Positions 10,080 through 20,081 of a stretch of DNA of 64,000 bases are shown here, in pieces (positions within the stretch are counted from its first letter, which is position 1; the number at the start of each line of letters is the position of its first letter). This DNA comes from Schizochytrium sp. CCTCC M209059 (Eukaryota; Sar; Bigyra; Thraustochytrida; Thraustochytriidae), in the NCBI GenBank assembly GCA_000818945.1, contig KN805375.1, positions 257,788 through 321,787 of the forward strand. The letters are read 5' to 3'. The position numbers were made by a program, and so were the translations under genes. The notes below the pieces were generated by a model. It had not been told where the DNA came from. It saw only the letters and a program-made list of their open reading frames with translations, and did not search any database.

Positions 10080-11072
10080 TCATGATGAAGGAGAGGAGGG
10101 CGGCGAAGAACTCCGCCCACCAATATTCTTGGGCGGCTCCGGGATGGGCTCGAGAATGCTGGTGTCCACACCAAGACGCTCAAGCTCGGATCTTTCTTGA
10201 TCAATGGTGCGCGAAAGCGTCGCGTCGTTGCCTTTTGGGGCGAGCATGGGTTTGAGCGGACTAAAAAGATACATGAGACCATCGCGAAGGCCCTCGAGCG
10301 GCGGGCCAATCCAAGACTTGAGGGTGGCGCCCTTCTCGGGCACGTTTCGCTTAAGGCGCCAAATCAGGTCCTCGGTGTCACGAATGTTGAAGTACCACTT
10401 GCCAAAGATGCAGACAGCCGTTGCAGTCGAAGTTGTCAAAACTGTCGCGTATCCGAGCGCGCGAAAAGCAAGAAGTGCAGGCGCCGGGCGTCGTCGCGAC
10501 TGGATTTCTCGGGCCCGCTTCACCTCTGGGAGCTGCGATGGCTGCCCAACGCGCTCGCGAAGACTTCCGGGCACGACCTCAGGTTTATCCTTTTTGAGCT
10601 CACGCCGCATGCCCAACTGGAATCCCACCGAGAGCATACCGGCGCAGCTCAAGGCAAAAAGCGCGGCCGTGCCAGGCCCAATCACCGTCTCGGATTCCTT
10701 CGAGTTCAAATTCTCTAGCGTATGCATCATCTTGGCAGCTGACGTCGCCAGCTTCGACGGGTGCTCGTCCTTGTCCACGTCCTCCGCCATCGTCGACGGC
10801 ACGTTTTCTGCGTCCTTCACGACGCCCTCGTTGTCTTGCCCACTCATTGTAGTTGTTCTCGCGTCCTCGCCGACTTGAGCCACTCGAAAAAGAAGAGATC
10901 CTTTGGAGTCGCGTAGCGGCTTCGTTCGGTCCGTCCGCGCCTTCTTATCCCTGCGCCCGCTGCCGGCCCGCCCGCTTGCCTGCGCCCCGCTCTTGCTTGC
11001 GCCGGGCGCCGTCGGTGACACTTGTCTATCGCACTCTCCTGCTCCACTTGTGCAGCCGGACGGATTTTTCAT
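10080..11072 (-). CDS. TMEM242: TMEM242-like (DUF1358) two-helix mitochondrial assembly factor
   Basis: 330 aa from the first ATG. Two membrane helices are visible, about 132-155 (GTAALFALSCAGMLSVGF) and about 207-225 (YATVLTTSTATAVCIFGKW). The second is preceded by PAPALLAFRALGY, which matches the LALRALGWG-type signature of the TMEM242 family, and is followed by an amphipathic stretch ending in VPEK. In animals TMEM242 is an inner-mitochondrial-membrane protein involved in assembly of ATP synthase c-ring and complex I; that role here is inferred. A second ATG at 10847 (residue 76, MSGQDNEG) would give 255 aa, closer to family size, and the Arg/Gly-rich residues 1-75 may be untranslated. The Ser/Pro-rich C-terminus is a lineage extension. 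It is divergent from the glycosyltransferase gene 1.5 kb away. Confidence 0.7.
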   Translation of the reverse strand: MKNPSGCTSGAGECDRQVSPTAPGASKSGAQASGRAGSGRRDKKARTDRTKPLRDSKGSLLFRVAQVGEDARTTTMSGQDNEGVVKDAENVPSTMAEDVDKDEHPSKLATSAAKMMHTLENLNSKESETVIGPGTAALFALSCAGMLSVGFQLGMRRELKKDKPEVVPGSLRERVGQPSQLPEVKRAREIQSRRRPAPALLAFRALGYATVLTTSTATAVCIFGKWYFNIRDTEDLIWRLKRNVPEKGATLKSWIGPPLEGLRDGLMYLFSPLKPMLAPKGNDATLSRTIDQERSELERLGVDTSILEPIPEPPKNIGGRSSSPPSSPSS

Positions 11073-12594
11073 AGTCCCTATGCGGTCTATCCGCCTATAG
11101 GTCTCTTTCCCCCTTTTCGTCCTTCTTTTTTCGTTCTTTCTCTCTTTCTCTTTTCATTTCTCAGCTTTTCGAGAATGCGCAAGAGCCGGCGGCCCCGCTC
11201 GTCTCTCCTGTCGCTCGCGGACGACGGTCCCGGCTGCAGGTCCGCCCGCCGAGGCCGGCTGCTTTGTCGGCTGAGGCTGGGACGGAAGACGACCCGGTGT
11301 CTCCCCGCCGACCGGCCATGCGTACGGCGCGGGGACTCGAGACGTGCTAGGCAGGCAGTCTTCCTTTTTTAGGTTTTTTTTTTGTTTTTTTTACGACTCC
11401 GCTTTCCTCGTCATCCCGAGTGCTCTTCGGGTCGGTCGCCTTGCCACGATAGTAAAAAAACCGCGATGCCATGCACTGCATGCATGCATGTATGCATGAA
11501 TGGGCAATGGTCGAGCCTTTGCTGCCCGCCAGGGCGGCCGCGCTTGCGTTTCCCCGCCACGAGCGCTTTCGGAATCCGGGCGACGGTCGTGATTAGGGTC
11601 AATCTGGTGATCATGATGGAGGATTTTATCGTATTGTTTTCCTCGGCTTTACTCTATAGTAGTACTACTACAATCCTTTCTTTCGGTGGTGGATGAGTTT
11701 GTTTGGTTGTTGTGCTTGTTGGAATTAAAAACTGGATATAAAAGTCGTAAAATTAGAACGAACAAAAGAAGAAAAGAAAAAAAGGAAAAGAAAAAAAAAC
11801 TTTAAAAAGTAAGAAAGAACGGGAAAACAAAAATGGAGTCACGTCCGGAGCGCGCAACTTGTTGAAGCCAAACCTCGCAACTTGGCACGCCGGCGCCACG
11901 CCGCGCCCCGCGCCACGCACGAGCGCCGCCATCCTCGCGCAGTGGGCTGGCCCGGCAGCCGGCCCGCCGGCGGGAGAGCGCGAGCGAGAGCGAGCGAGCG
12001 AGAGGAGCCCGGCGGTGGAGGCGGGAGCGAGCGCGAGGACGAGCGAGGTCGACTCTCGTCGTGACGCCGCTGCGCATCGCGCAAGCGGGCACGCAGGACG
12101 CCGACGGCGGCGAGGCCGCTGCGCGCGCGTGCTGCGCGGCTGTCGAGCCGCGCGCCCCGGGGCCCTCGTGGCCCCCTCCCCCCTCTTTCGCGCTGCACGC
12201 GACCCTGACTGTGCGCGCCCCGCTCGGCAGCCCAGGAACTGACAGCACAGAAGCACAGAAGGAGGAGGAGGTGGCACAGTCGAGACGAAACGGACCTCGG
12301 AAGGCCCTCCCCTCCCCCTTCTCCCTGCGCGCCAAAGAGCGCCAGCAGAATTGAGCGCAGCATACCTGAGTAAAGGAGGCAGCGTAGGCAAAGGAAGAGG
12401 ACCAGAGCTGTAACCTCCTCCTCGCTTCGCCATCTTCCGCGCGCCGAGAGAAGCGGCACCCCTTCGCTCTGGAAGACGTCCTCACGACAACGACAACAAC
12501 GACAACAACAACAAGACGAGATTGACCATCCTGTTGCCAGCCAGCAAGCCAGCCAATCAAACAAAAAAACAAACCCCCAATCAGACACCTTAAG
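11073..12594. promoter_or_regulatory. Divergent 5' region, TMEM242-like / GT54-like
   Basis: Intergenic between two divergent starts. It includes a CT-rich stretch near 11105-11165, a palindromic ctgcatgcatgcatg tract near 11475-11500, an A-rich run at 11757-11830, and a GC-rich Arg/Ala-type low-complexity block at 11880-12240. The 12480-12515 interval has cgacaacgacaac repeats just upstream of the glycosyltransferase start and is probably 5' UTR. I see no gene. Confidence 0.5.
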
Positions 12595-14250
12595 ATGAAC
12601 AGGAGACTCAACCCAAACCACCTGCGACAAGCCCGCGTCCCGACGAATAGCGGCATGGGCGCCTTTGATTACTTTTCAACGCCTGCGGACACAAGGTACA
12701 ACATCCCAATAAGCAAGAACGGCCCAAGCGATCAATGGTTCTCAGGAAACGGGTCCTGGGCATCACGATTACTCTTTCGCGTCCTCATCTTTGTCGTCTT
12801 TGCAGAAACGCTCTACATAGTCTCTGGCCTCTTTGCCAATGAGCTGCTCTGCGACGACCTCCGGCTAGAACTTCACAATGCGCGACAAGACTATGAGCGC
12901 TCGCAGCTCGTTGTTAAGACCTTGACACTGAGCTGCAACGAATCAGAGTACGAAAGCTGTCTCCGCAGCGTCGAGTCCACGCAGCAGCGCTTTGTGCAGA
13001 CCCAACTTTCCCTGGGCAAGCGCCTCGACGCCATGACGCACAAAATTGACACTTGCAAAAAGGAGAAACGACAACTTGAAATCAAACTCAAGCAGCTCTC
13101 CGCCCCGGACGCCCTGGGCGCTTCTGACCAGCTCCAAGTTGGCAATGCAAATGACGAACGAGCCGTCCTGACAACCAAGGGACTCGACTCGCTCGCCTCC
13201 GCAGATGAACGCGACGATGATAATGAACAAGACCTCGGCAACCTATTGAGCTTCCCCAGTGTGCCTGCCTCGCCATCTGCAGAGGCCGACCCAAGACCAT
13301 GGCTCGTGATCGGCATTCCCACCGTGCCCCGCAAGGATGACATGGACTATCTAGGAAGAACCCTCAAGGGTCTCGCCGCAGAGCTACCGCGCCTGCGTAC
13401 AGACCCATTGTTCGAGCTCGTACGTGTCGTCGTCATGAACCACAGCCCGGGTAACCATCGCGCCTTTACAGAGGCGCGACGGTATTTTGGCGACGCGGAG
13501 AGCCCGTGGGCGGGCTACTTTGACTTTGTCGACAACGTCGATCGCATCACCGAGACACCGCAGGAAGCGCTCAAGACGCAAAAGGACGCTCGCCGCGCCG
13601 TCACACGCTCAGGCGCCAAACCCGGCAAGCCGCCCTCCAGCAAGGTCCAACAACAGACGCGTGATGTGGCGCAGCTCCTCAAGTATGTTCATGAGCAGCA
13701 CCGCCCCGCGCACTATCTCTTTATGGAGGATGACTTTGTCGCTTGTCCGCGCATGCTTGATGCACTCCGCTATGCGGTCGGGCGTGTCTCGGAGACCGTC
13801 GGTGGCGACTGGCTCGCGCTACGCGCTAGTTTTGGCCTCAATGGTGTGCTTCTTCAAGGCGATGACCTCCCTGTGCTCACCGCGTACCTGGAGAAACACC
13901 AGGCTCGCCGCGAGCCGGATCACCTCACCTCAGAATGGTACCTCGGCGAAACCCCAGAGGCGCAAGCTTATCGTAAATCGCGAACGCATGCAGCCTTCCG
14001 CTACAATCTCTTTGAGCATATTGGTACGGTCAGCACGCTGCGCCGTGGATCGCACAAACAAAAGTTTCCAGTGTGCTGGGCACCCCTTACCGCACCGACA
14101 ATCTTTGCGCGCGAGGCTTTCAACAAGGTCGATTGTCCGAATGCAGACGTTTGGCCCTGTGCCCCGCCTCCGGGTCAGGCCTGCGACGAGGAAATGCTCA
14201 TTTGCGACACGGAACTCACTTCGTCTGCCGCAGTCTTTGCCAAACCATGA
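12595..14250 (+). CDS. GT54/MGAT4-like Golgi N-acetylglucosaminyltransferase
   Basis: 551 aa, type II topology: a 57-residue cytosolic N-terminus, one membrane anchor (about 58-80, LLFRVLIFVVFAETLYIVSG), then a coiled-coil stem (about 85-170). The luminal domain starts with PWLVIGIPTVPRKD (about 240), the IGIPTV start typical of GT54. It contains YLFMEDDF (374-381), where E378-D379-D380 matches the metal-binding acidic motif, then an ASFGLNGVLLQ segment, DHLTSEWYLGE, and FRYNLFEHIGTVSTL, which corresponds to the FRP-LFQHVG-HSSL motif of MGAT4. The family adds beta-1,4-GlcNAc to the alpha-1,3-mannose arm of N-glycans. Overall identity looks low, so the exact acceptor is uncertain. The ATG at 12595 has A at -3; a later Met at residue 21 is possible. 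Confidence 0.75.
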   Translation: MNRRLNPNHLRQARVPTNSGMGAFDYFSTPADTRYNIPISKNGPSDQWFSGNGSWASRLLFRVLIFVVFAETLYIVSGLFANELLCDDLRLELHNARQDYERSQLVVKTLTLSCNESEYESCLRSVESTQQRFVQTQLSLGKRLDAMTHKIDTCKKEKRQLEIKLKQLSAPDALGASDQLQVGNANDERAVLTTKGLDSLASADERDDDNEQDLGNLLSFPSVPASPSAEADPRPWLVIGIPTVPRKDDMDYLGRTLKGLAAELPRLRTDPLFELVRVVVMNHSPGNHRAFTEARRYFGDAESPWAGYFDFVDNVDRITETPQEALKTQKDARRAVTRSGAKPGKPPSSKVQQQTRDVAQLLKYVHEQHRPAHYLFMEDDFVACPRMLDALRYAVGRVSETVGGDWLALRASFGLNGVLLQGDDLPVLTAYLEKHQARREPDHLTSEWYLGETPEAQAYRKSRTHAAFRYNLFEHIGTVSTLRRGSHKQKFPVCWAPLTAPTIFAREAFNKVDCPNADVWPCAPPPGQACDEEMLICDTELTSSAAVFAKP

Positions 14251-14834
14251 GGGAATGCAAACTCATGAGTTTGGTAGGGAGATGGGACACAGGGCTCGAG
14301 ACCAAAGGCAACGAAAAGAAAAGAAAAGAAAAGGAAAGAAAGTGAGTGTGCGAGCGAGCGAGCGAGCGAGAGATGGCAAAGGGTTGCCACAGAGAAGAAA
14401 GTAGGAAAGAAGGAAAGGAATTGGACGGACCACTTTCTTTCAATCTTCAGGAATTTTCTCTTCTTTGTATGCCTGACTCTGTACTCTGTCTCGCTTCGTC
14501 AAATCTGACTCGATTCGATTCACGCGATTTGAGCTTGATCCCTGTAGGATCATTTCGAAGAATTCGATCGCTTCAAAATCGGCATCCATCGATCCCCAGC
14601 GCAGCGCTCCCCGCTTAACCCACCCGCAAGGTATTGAATCAACCCGTCAATCATCGTTGTTAATCCCTTACAAAAATTTCTGTATTTCTACTACCTAGAT
14701 TTAGGCATACTCACAATGGGTCTCTTTTCTTTGTTTGTTTGGTCCCACCCACCCATCAGCTGAGCCGAGACGTGACAGATCGGGTTTTAAAGTTTGTCGC
14801 ACTCTTTTTTCTAGTTATGCTAGGTTTTAATAGC
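14251..14834. other. Convergent 3' spacer
   Basis: Between the stops of the glycosyltransferase (+) and PX kinase (-) genes. It holds an AAAAG-type run at about 14318-14342 and a GCGA tetramer run at 14350-14372, and is otherwise AT-richer and unremarkable. Confidence 0.6.
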
Positions 14835-17057
14835 TCAGCTCTCTGTGCCGACAAGGACCCAATTGTCGCACAAATCCTTGGGCAAGCTCGCAGCATCGCT
14901 CGCAAAAGGTGCGGTAATATCGCCACTGCCTCCTTCTGAGGACTCGAGGTCATTCAGCGGCATGCCCGTGAATGCGGCATCAAAGTTTGAGGTGTCTGGT
15001 TTACCATTGGATGAGGTAGAAATTGACGGTTTGAAAGGCGCGGCAACCTTGCGCTGCAGCAAGGCATCCCAGTCAATTCCACGGAAAAACTTGTGCGCCC
15101 GGATCTCCATGACACCCGTTCCACGGTTCCCCAGACGCTGACGCGGGTCTCGCACCAAGAGTCCGGCGATCAGGTTGCGTGCAGGCGCAGATATCGATCG
15201 CGGGAACTCGAGCGCTGCGTTTCGAATACGATCGAAGAGCCTGCGCTTATTCCGTGAGTACCAGGGCGGCAGACCCGTGAGCATCTCGTGCAAGACCATG
15301 CCAAGACTCCAAAAGTCTACCGCCGTGCCATGACCAACGCGGTTCAAGATTTCTGGCGCCAAATACTCTGGGGTTCCGCAAAACGAGGTCGCGCCCGTCG
15401 CGCCGTCCGTAATACCCTCCTTGCAAAGACCAAAGTCGATCAGTTTCACGTGGCCGTCCTTGTCAAAGAGAATGTTCTCAGGCTTGAGGTCGCGAAACAT
15501 AATGTGTTGCTCGTGCAAGTATTGCAAAGCCAAGACAATCTCGGCAGTCCACATGCGCGCCCAATCCTCGGGAAAGCTCTTGAACTTGCCCAGATGGTGG
15601 AAGAGCTCGCCGCCCTGCACAAACTCCAGCACCATGTACAGACGAGTTCGCGACTGAAAGGCGTAATGGAGCTCCACGATGAAGGGATGATGTACGCGAG
15701 CCATGACACGTCGCTCCGTCTTTGTGTGTTCAATTTGCTTGCGCTTGCAAATGTTTGCTTTCTCGAGTATTTTAACGGCATAGATTTCCTTGGACTTTTT
15801 GTGGCGGGCGACCACAACCTTGCCAAAGGAGCCCTTGCCAATTACCCGCAATGACTCAAAGTCCCCAGTGTTCACGCGTCGAAGTGTTTGCAGGTTGCCC
15901 TCGGCATCGAAGCCTTCTCGAGCTTTGGCCTTGAGATCCTCCATGCGCTGCTCTTCGCGCAACTTGGCGTGCCGAAGATGGTGCGCCATACCCAGGAACC
16001 TCGCGCCAAAGGGCCCGTCCGTGAAGCGCAGGGGTTCGTTGATTGTTGTTTCATGTACAAATTGTTTTCGTTTCTGGGTCTCGCCGCCATCGAGACTGCC
16101 ACCTTCTTTCTCCTCTTCTGAACGTCTTCCGTCGTCAACAATGATCACATTGTGGAAGGCGTCGGCCGCCGGCATCAGAAAACGATCAACGTGTCGTGCG
16201 CCCTCGAGTCTTGGGCATGCATCGACCACGGCACGAAGCCAAGTGTCGAGCGCAGCTTGACGCGTGTTTACAAAGTCGGGGTTCATGGAGCTGCCGAGGA
16301 ATTTGCGCGGCGGAAAGTGCGGCAGCTTGGCTTCACGTGGGTTGGCGGCCGCCAGTGCTTGATACAGAGCTCGAAAGTCGCTGTATCTGCGGAAGATGCG
16401 CCAGGAGACCGGTCTTGGGGATTTATCTGCAAGGGTGTCTGCATGAGCGGTCGCGCGGACGGGAAATGCGCCCGCGCTGCTGCAGCCTCCGCTACTGACG
16501 CTGCTGCTGCTGCTGCGAGAGAGTTTGCACGCAGGCTTGTGCAGCTGCTGCTGTTGCTGCTGCTTGGGGTCCACAATCTCGCGCAAAGAGAGCGCGGCTG
16601 CGCTGGCGCAAAGGTCATGCGCACCGTCTGCAGATTTTGACTCGGTGCTTCTGTTGTTCTCAACGTGGTTTTCTTCATTCTCCCTGCGGAACGCTTCGCT
16701 TGTCGTCGCCGATTTGGGTTCGCATGCGGCGACTGTTGTTGTTGTTGTTGTTGTTGCTGTCGTCGTCGTTGTTGTTGTTGTTGTTGGTGATGCTGCTCCT
16801 GCTACTGTTGGTGGTGGTGGTGGTGCTGCTGCTGCTGATGCTGCCGATGCAGATGACGAGGAAGATGACGAGGCAAGTGATGCTTCTGCTTCGACTGTTT
16901 CTGTGGACGATGACCAGCTCGTGCTTGGAGCGCTTTCGATCTCGCAGGGCAGGGCCACATGCGTGACAGCCACCTCGTACACGGTGTATAGCTCCTCGCT
17001 GCGCGGGTCCTGTGCGACGTGCCTGCGCACTAGCTTGGCCGCGCGCCGGTGCTTCAT
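14835..17057 (-). CDS. PX-domain AGC-family serine/threonine kinase (SGK3/CISK-like)
   Basis: 740 aa; start in strong context (caccATGaag), with no ATG in the open frame back to a stop at 17256-17258. The N-terminus has a PX strand YTVYEVAV (24-31), then about 180 residues of Ser/Ala/Thr/Gln low complexity, then PX resumes with WRIFRRYSDF (R223-F228), a Pro-rich FPPRK segment and a LDTWLRAVV helix. Kinase: GKGSFGKVV (407 on), Lys429 in YAVKILEK, FRDLKPEN with Asp523, DFG Asp541, activation segment SFCGTPEYLAPE with Ser558 at the usual PDK1 site. The SNFDAAFTGMP segment of the AGC tail is present, but no FxxF[S/T]Y hydrophobic motif follows; the protein ends NWVLVGTES. PX plus AGC suggests endosomal PI3P targeting. 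The family role is known; the pathway here is inferred. Confidence 0.88.
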   Translation of the reverse strand: MKHRRAAKLVRRHVAQDPRSEELYTVYEVAVTHVALPCEIESAPSTSWSSSTETVEAEASLASSSSSSSASAASAAAAPPPPPTVAGAASPTTTTTTTTTATTTTTTTVAACEPKSATTSEAFRRENEENHVENNRSTESKSADGAHDLCASAAALSLREIVDPKQQQQQQLHKPACKLSRSSSSSVSSGGCSSAGAFPVRATAHADTLADKSPRPVSWRIFRRYSDFRALYQALAAANPREAKLPHFPPRKFLGSSMNPDFVNTRQAALDTWLRAVVDACPRLEGARHVDRFLMPAADAFHNVIIVDDGRRSEEEKEGGSLDGGETQKRKQFVHETTINEPLRFTDGPFGARFLGMAHHLRHAKLREEQRMEDLKAKAREGFDAEGNLQTLRRVNTGDFESLRVIGKGSFGKVVVARHKKSKEIYAVKILEKANICKRKQIEHTKTERRVMARVHHPFIVELHYAFQSRTRLYMVLEFVQGGELFHHLGKFKSFPEDWARMWTAEIVLALQYLHEQHIMFRDLKPENILFDKDGHVKLIDFGLCKEGITDGATGATSFCGTPEYLAPEILNRVGHGTAVDFWSLGMVLHEMLTGLPPWYSRNKRRLFDRIRNAALEFPRSISAPARNLIAGLLVRDPRQRLGNRGTGVMEIRAHKFFRGIDWDALLQRKVAAPFKPSISTSSNGKPDTSNFDAAFTGMPLNDLESSEGGSGDITAPFASDAASLPKDLCDNWVLVGTES
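16734..16856 (-). repeat. Coding trinucleotide tracts (GTT/CTG on plus) in the PX insertion
   Basis: gtt and gct/gat triplet runs encode poly-Thr, poly-Pro, poly-Ala and poly-Ser in the kinase insertion between the PX halves. Confidence 0.9.
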
Positions 17058-17750
17058 GGTGCGTCCGTGCGTCGCTGCTTCACGATTCCGCTCGCGACGC
17101 TCACGCTGCAGCTGCTCACACTGCAGCTGCTCGCGAGGCTCGCGTTGCTCGGGCTGTGCGGGTCCCTCTTCGGCTTTGCCGCGCGTGCGTCGCCCGCCTG
17201 CGCGCCCGCCGGCGCCGCGCCAGCGCCGGTGTCGCGGCGTGGTGCCTGCGTTTGGTTATCTGCACCAGGGGCGACTGCCCCTTCCTTGCCCTCCTCCGCT
17301 CCGTGCTTGTGCTCGATCGCGGCGACCTCGTGGTCCGCCGCGATCACGCTCGCTCGCTCGCTTGCTCCGCCTCCGACAGCGACCACCAGGCTGACTGATG
17401 CGGCCTGGTGACCACGTCCACGAAGCTCGCGCGGCTGCTGCCCACGTCGTGCCGGCGGGAAGCCCCACGCGCCGGCCACTCGGGGGCGCCTTGCCTCGAG
17501 ACTCGCGTCCAGGCAGGTCGAAGGCGTCGCGTGCGTCCGGCTGGCGCAGGCGTAGGCGCTGGCGCAGGCGCTGTCGGCAGGGGAATCAGCAGCGGCGTGA
17601 CGCGGGGGCACTGTTAGCTCTAGCTGGCTGGGAAGCTAGCTAGGCCTAGCTGGCTGGCGAGCTAGTACTACTAGCCTACGATACCTGCACCTCTGCCACT
17701 GGTAGTTAGAACGTCCGAGCGAGAGAAACCTTTGCTTTGCTAGGAGCGGG

Positions 17751-17810
17751 GCAGTGCGGTGCAGTGCGGTGCAGTGCGGTGCTGTGCGGTGCTGTGCGGT
17801 GCGGTGCGGG
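17751..17810. repeat. 10-bp tandem repeat, about six copies
   Basis: Three copies of gcagtgcggt, two of gctgtgcggt, then one degenerate copy. Confidence 0.95.
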
Positions 17811-18050
17811 CTCGCGATGACGCTGCAACCGCGGGGCCCTTCCTCCTTCCCTGCTCGAGTGAGTTCAAGATGTTGTCTTTTCAGGCTGTCTTTCGGTCGT
17901 GGCGAGCTGTCTGCAGCAGCGAGCAGCGAGCGCTGCGAGCGGGGGCGGCTAGCTAGCACAACCGAGCGGCGCAGCGCGCGCGAAGGAAAAGAGCAGAGAG
18001 GAACGACGATGCGAGTGAGAAGACGACGACGGAGGGAAATCCCGGCGGCG

Positions 18051-18086
18051 AGCGAGCTAGCTCGCTAGCTAGCTCGCTAGCTAGCT
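18051..18086. repeat. AGCTAGCTCGCT palindromic repeat
   Basis: Repeats of ctagctcg/ctagctag in a self-complementary arrangement. Confidence 0.85.
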
Positions 18087-18231
18087 TCACGTGGCACGAG
18101 AAACGGCGCACGACCACACGCACGGCTGCGGCTGCTCGCGGATTCGGAGGAAGGCGCGCGGAGGCCACGGTGGGTAAGAGAACTACCTACCTCTACGTCT
18201 GCACGCGAGATGCGAAATGGGTTGTGTTTTG

Positions 18232-18265
18232 CCGAATTCGAATTCGAATTCGAGTTCAAATTCGG
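18232..18265. repeat. 34-bp near-palindrome of AATTCG units
   Basis: Begins ccgaattcg and ends aaattcgg, with internal aattcg units; the whole block is almost its own reverse complement, with a few mismatches in the right arm. Confidence 0.85.
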
Positions 18266-18820
18266 ATTTCCTCGAACGCGCAAGAGCGCGGCGCGGCACG
18301 GCAGGCGAGGCTTGCGCGGCCCTCCTGGGCGCTGCACGAGGCCCTCCCTCTTAAGGACTCGGCTCGCAGCCGGAAGAGGAGCAAGCAGCTGAGGGGCGAG
18401 GAAGGGGGGGGAGGCACGACTCGCTCGAGCAGTTTCAACCGCCCCCGCCGCGTCTTCTTCGCGTGTGTCTCTCGCCCTCTCCGTGCAACCACGGCGAATG
18501 CAAAGTAAACTCCGTCGGCGGGCTCCGCGCCGCAACCTCGGCGCCGCCAGCGCCTCCCGCGCGCGATGCGGACGGAGAGCCCCGCGCCCGCGTCCGCTGC
18601 GAGGCCAGCTTAGGCGGATCCCCTCGGCCCCTCTCGCCCTATTCGGGATCTGCGGACTGTCTACGGCTTGGAGCGCGCCACAGAAGGGGATCAAAAGCGC
18701 CCTCGGCCCCGCGGCGTCGCCGCCTCTCGCGCCTACGCGCCGCGGCTGCTGCCCGAGCGCAGCGCGCAGAGCGTGCGCGGCTCCCTGCGTGGCTGGCGCG
18801 CGAACTGCGATGGACGTGGA

Positions 18821-18870
18821 CGGATGGATGGATGCGTAGATGGATGGATGGATGGATGAATGAATGGATG
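18821..18870. repeat. (GATG)n microsatellite
   Basis: ggat/gatg units with a small interruption (gcgtaga) in the middle. Confidence 0.9.
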
Positions 18871-19580
18871 ACGGCTGGGACGGGACGACGAAGACGCTGG
18901 GACTGACGGGGACGCCGCGCCGAGGCGAAGGACGCGACCCGCCCTGGGCGGCACGCCCGCGCGCGAGAGAGGAGGAGCACGGACGATCGCGCTCGGCTCG
19001 GCGAAGCTAGAGCCAGGCTGAGCGCAGCTGAGGCGCGAGACAAGGATCGCTTGCTCGCCTCGCTCGCCTCGCTCGCTCCTTCGCGCTGTCGCGGATGGGC
19101 GCGCGCGCGCAGAACAAAGCGCGACTGCTGCGCGCGCGAGGCCTCGCGCGCGGCGCGGCTTCTCGCGTCCCCGCGCACCTGCCGCGCGCTCGCTCGCTCG
19201 CTCGCCCGCCTTTCTTTGCGCTTCTGCGCGGCGGCGCGTGCGAGCGGGCTCCGTCTCCTGCGTGATCGATCGATCGGCGGCGTCCAGAACGAGCGTGAGG
19301 GATGGAGAGATCAGATCGCGCGAACGACCGAACGGAACGAACGAACAGGTGGCGGCGCCTGAGAGCGCCCCGCCGCTCGCGAGAGGGCGCCGCAAAGGCT
19401 TTGCCGCGCGGCCTCGCGAGGTTCGCGCCGGCGCCCCGCGTCCGCGCGGAGGCGGCCTCCGCTCCTGCTCCTCCTCTCGCCCGGCCTCGCCCAGCGCCGC
19501 CTCGAGGTGCTGCTCAGCCTCGGCGCGACGCTCTGCGCCGCTGCTCTGCGCCGCGACTCTGCGCTGCCCCGCCTCGCTCG

Positions 19581-19650
19581 CGCGCAAGCTCGCTCGCAAG
19601 CTCAAGCTCGCTCGCAAGCTCAAGCTCGCTCGCTCTCGCGCGCGCGCGCG
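19581..19650. repeat. About 18-bp minisatellite, CAAGCTCGCTCG type
   Basis: Units containing gcaagctcgctcg and gcaagctcaagctcg repeat and then decay into a CG dinucleotide run. Confidence 0.85.
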
Positions 19651-19670
19651 GCGAGGCCGAGCCAGGCGGG

Positions 19671-19720
19671 GCAGCGCAGCGCAGCGCAGCGCAGCGCAGA
19701 GCAGAGCAGCGCAGCGCAGA
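19671..19720. repeat. (GCAGC)n pentamer repeat
   Basis: gcagc units with gcaga variants. Confidence 0.9.
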
Positions 19721-19796
19721 GCCGAGCAAGGCCGGGTTGAGGTTAGCGGCTCTGGACCCAAGTTGGACTCTTCGTGTTCATGGACAGCCAATGTTC

Positions 19797-19839
19797 ACAC
19801 AAAAACACACACACGCGCGCGCGCACACACACGCACGCC
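19797..19839. repeat. (CA)n/(CG)n tract
   Basis: Alternating purine-pyrimidine run, a potential Z-DNA former. Confidence 0.85.
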
Positions 19840-20081
19840 ATGTTCACAATAATGCGAGAGGCCTCGCATAGCGGGTTGGCGAGAGGGAGGAGGGGAAGCA
19901 AGGAAAGCAAGCGGAGGTCGAGAGAGAGAAGCAGAGAGGGTATATTGCATCTCCGTGTCTTGTCTCGGGCCCTTGCCGTTCATCGTAGGTAGGCCTAAAC
20001 CGAAAAGAGAGCAGAATTGGAAAAACAGTATAAAAGCATGGGTTGAATTCAATATTTTCTATTCAGCACGGTGGGTATTGT

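Larger units (their letters stand above)
17058..20081. other. 3-kb GC-rich low-complexity intergenic region
   Basis: Lies between the PX-kinase start and the 3' end of the RNF213-like gene. The kinase frame stays open without ATG to 17256 and reads as a Glu/Gln/Arg-rich stretch, so the first 200 bp may be 5' UTR or an unrecognised exon. The remainder is dominated by tandem motifs: a decamer repeat at 17751-17810, AGCT-type palindromic repeats at 18051-18086, an AATTCG block at 18232-18265, GATG at 18821-18870, a CAAGCTCGCTCG minisatellite at 19581-19650, GCAGC at 19671-19720 and a CA/CG tract at 19797-19839. Open frames here are Arg/Ala-rich and not credible. Confidence 0.6.

Noticed and set aside
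16525..17394. 289-codon open frame on plus, antisense to the PX kinase
   Set aside because: Poly-Val/Cys/Ser from trinucleotide repeats; the minus strand carries the kinase.
18733..19791. 352-codon open frame on the minus strand
   Set aside because: Ala/Arg/Ser homopolymer-like with repeats such as LRCAALLCAALRCAAL; follows the GCAGC satellite.
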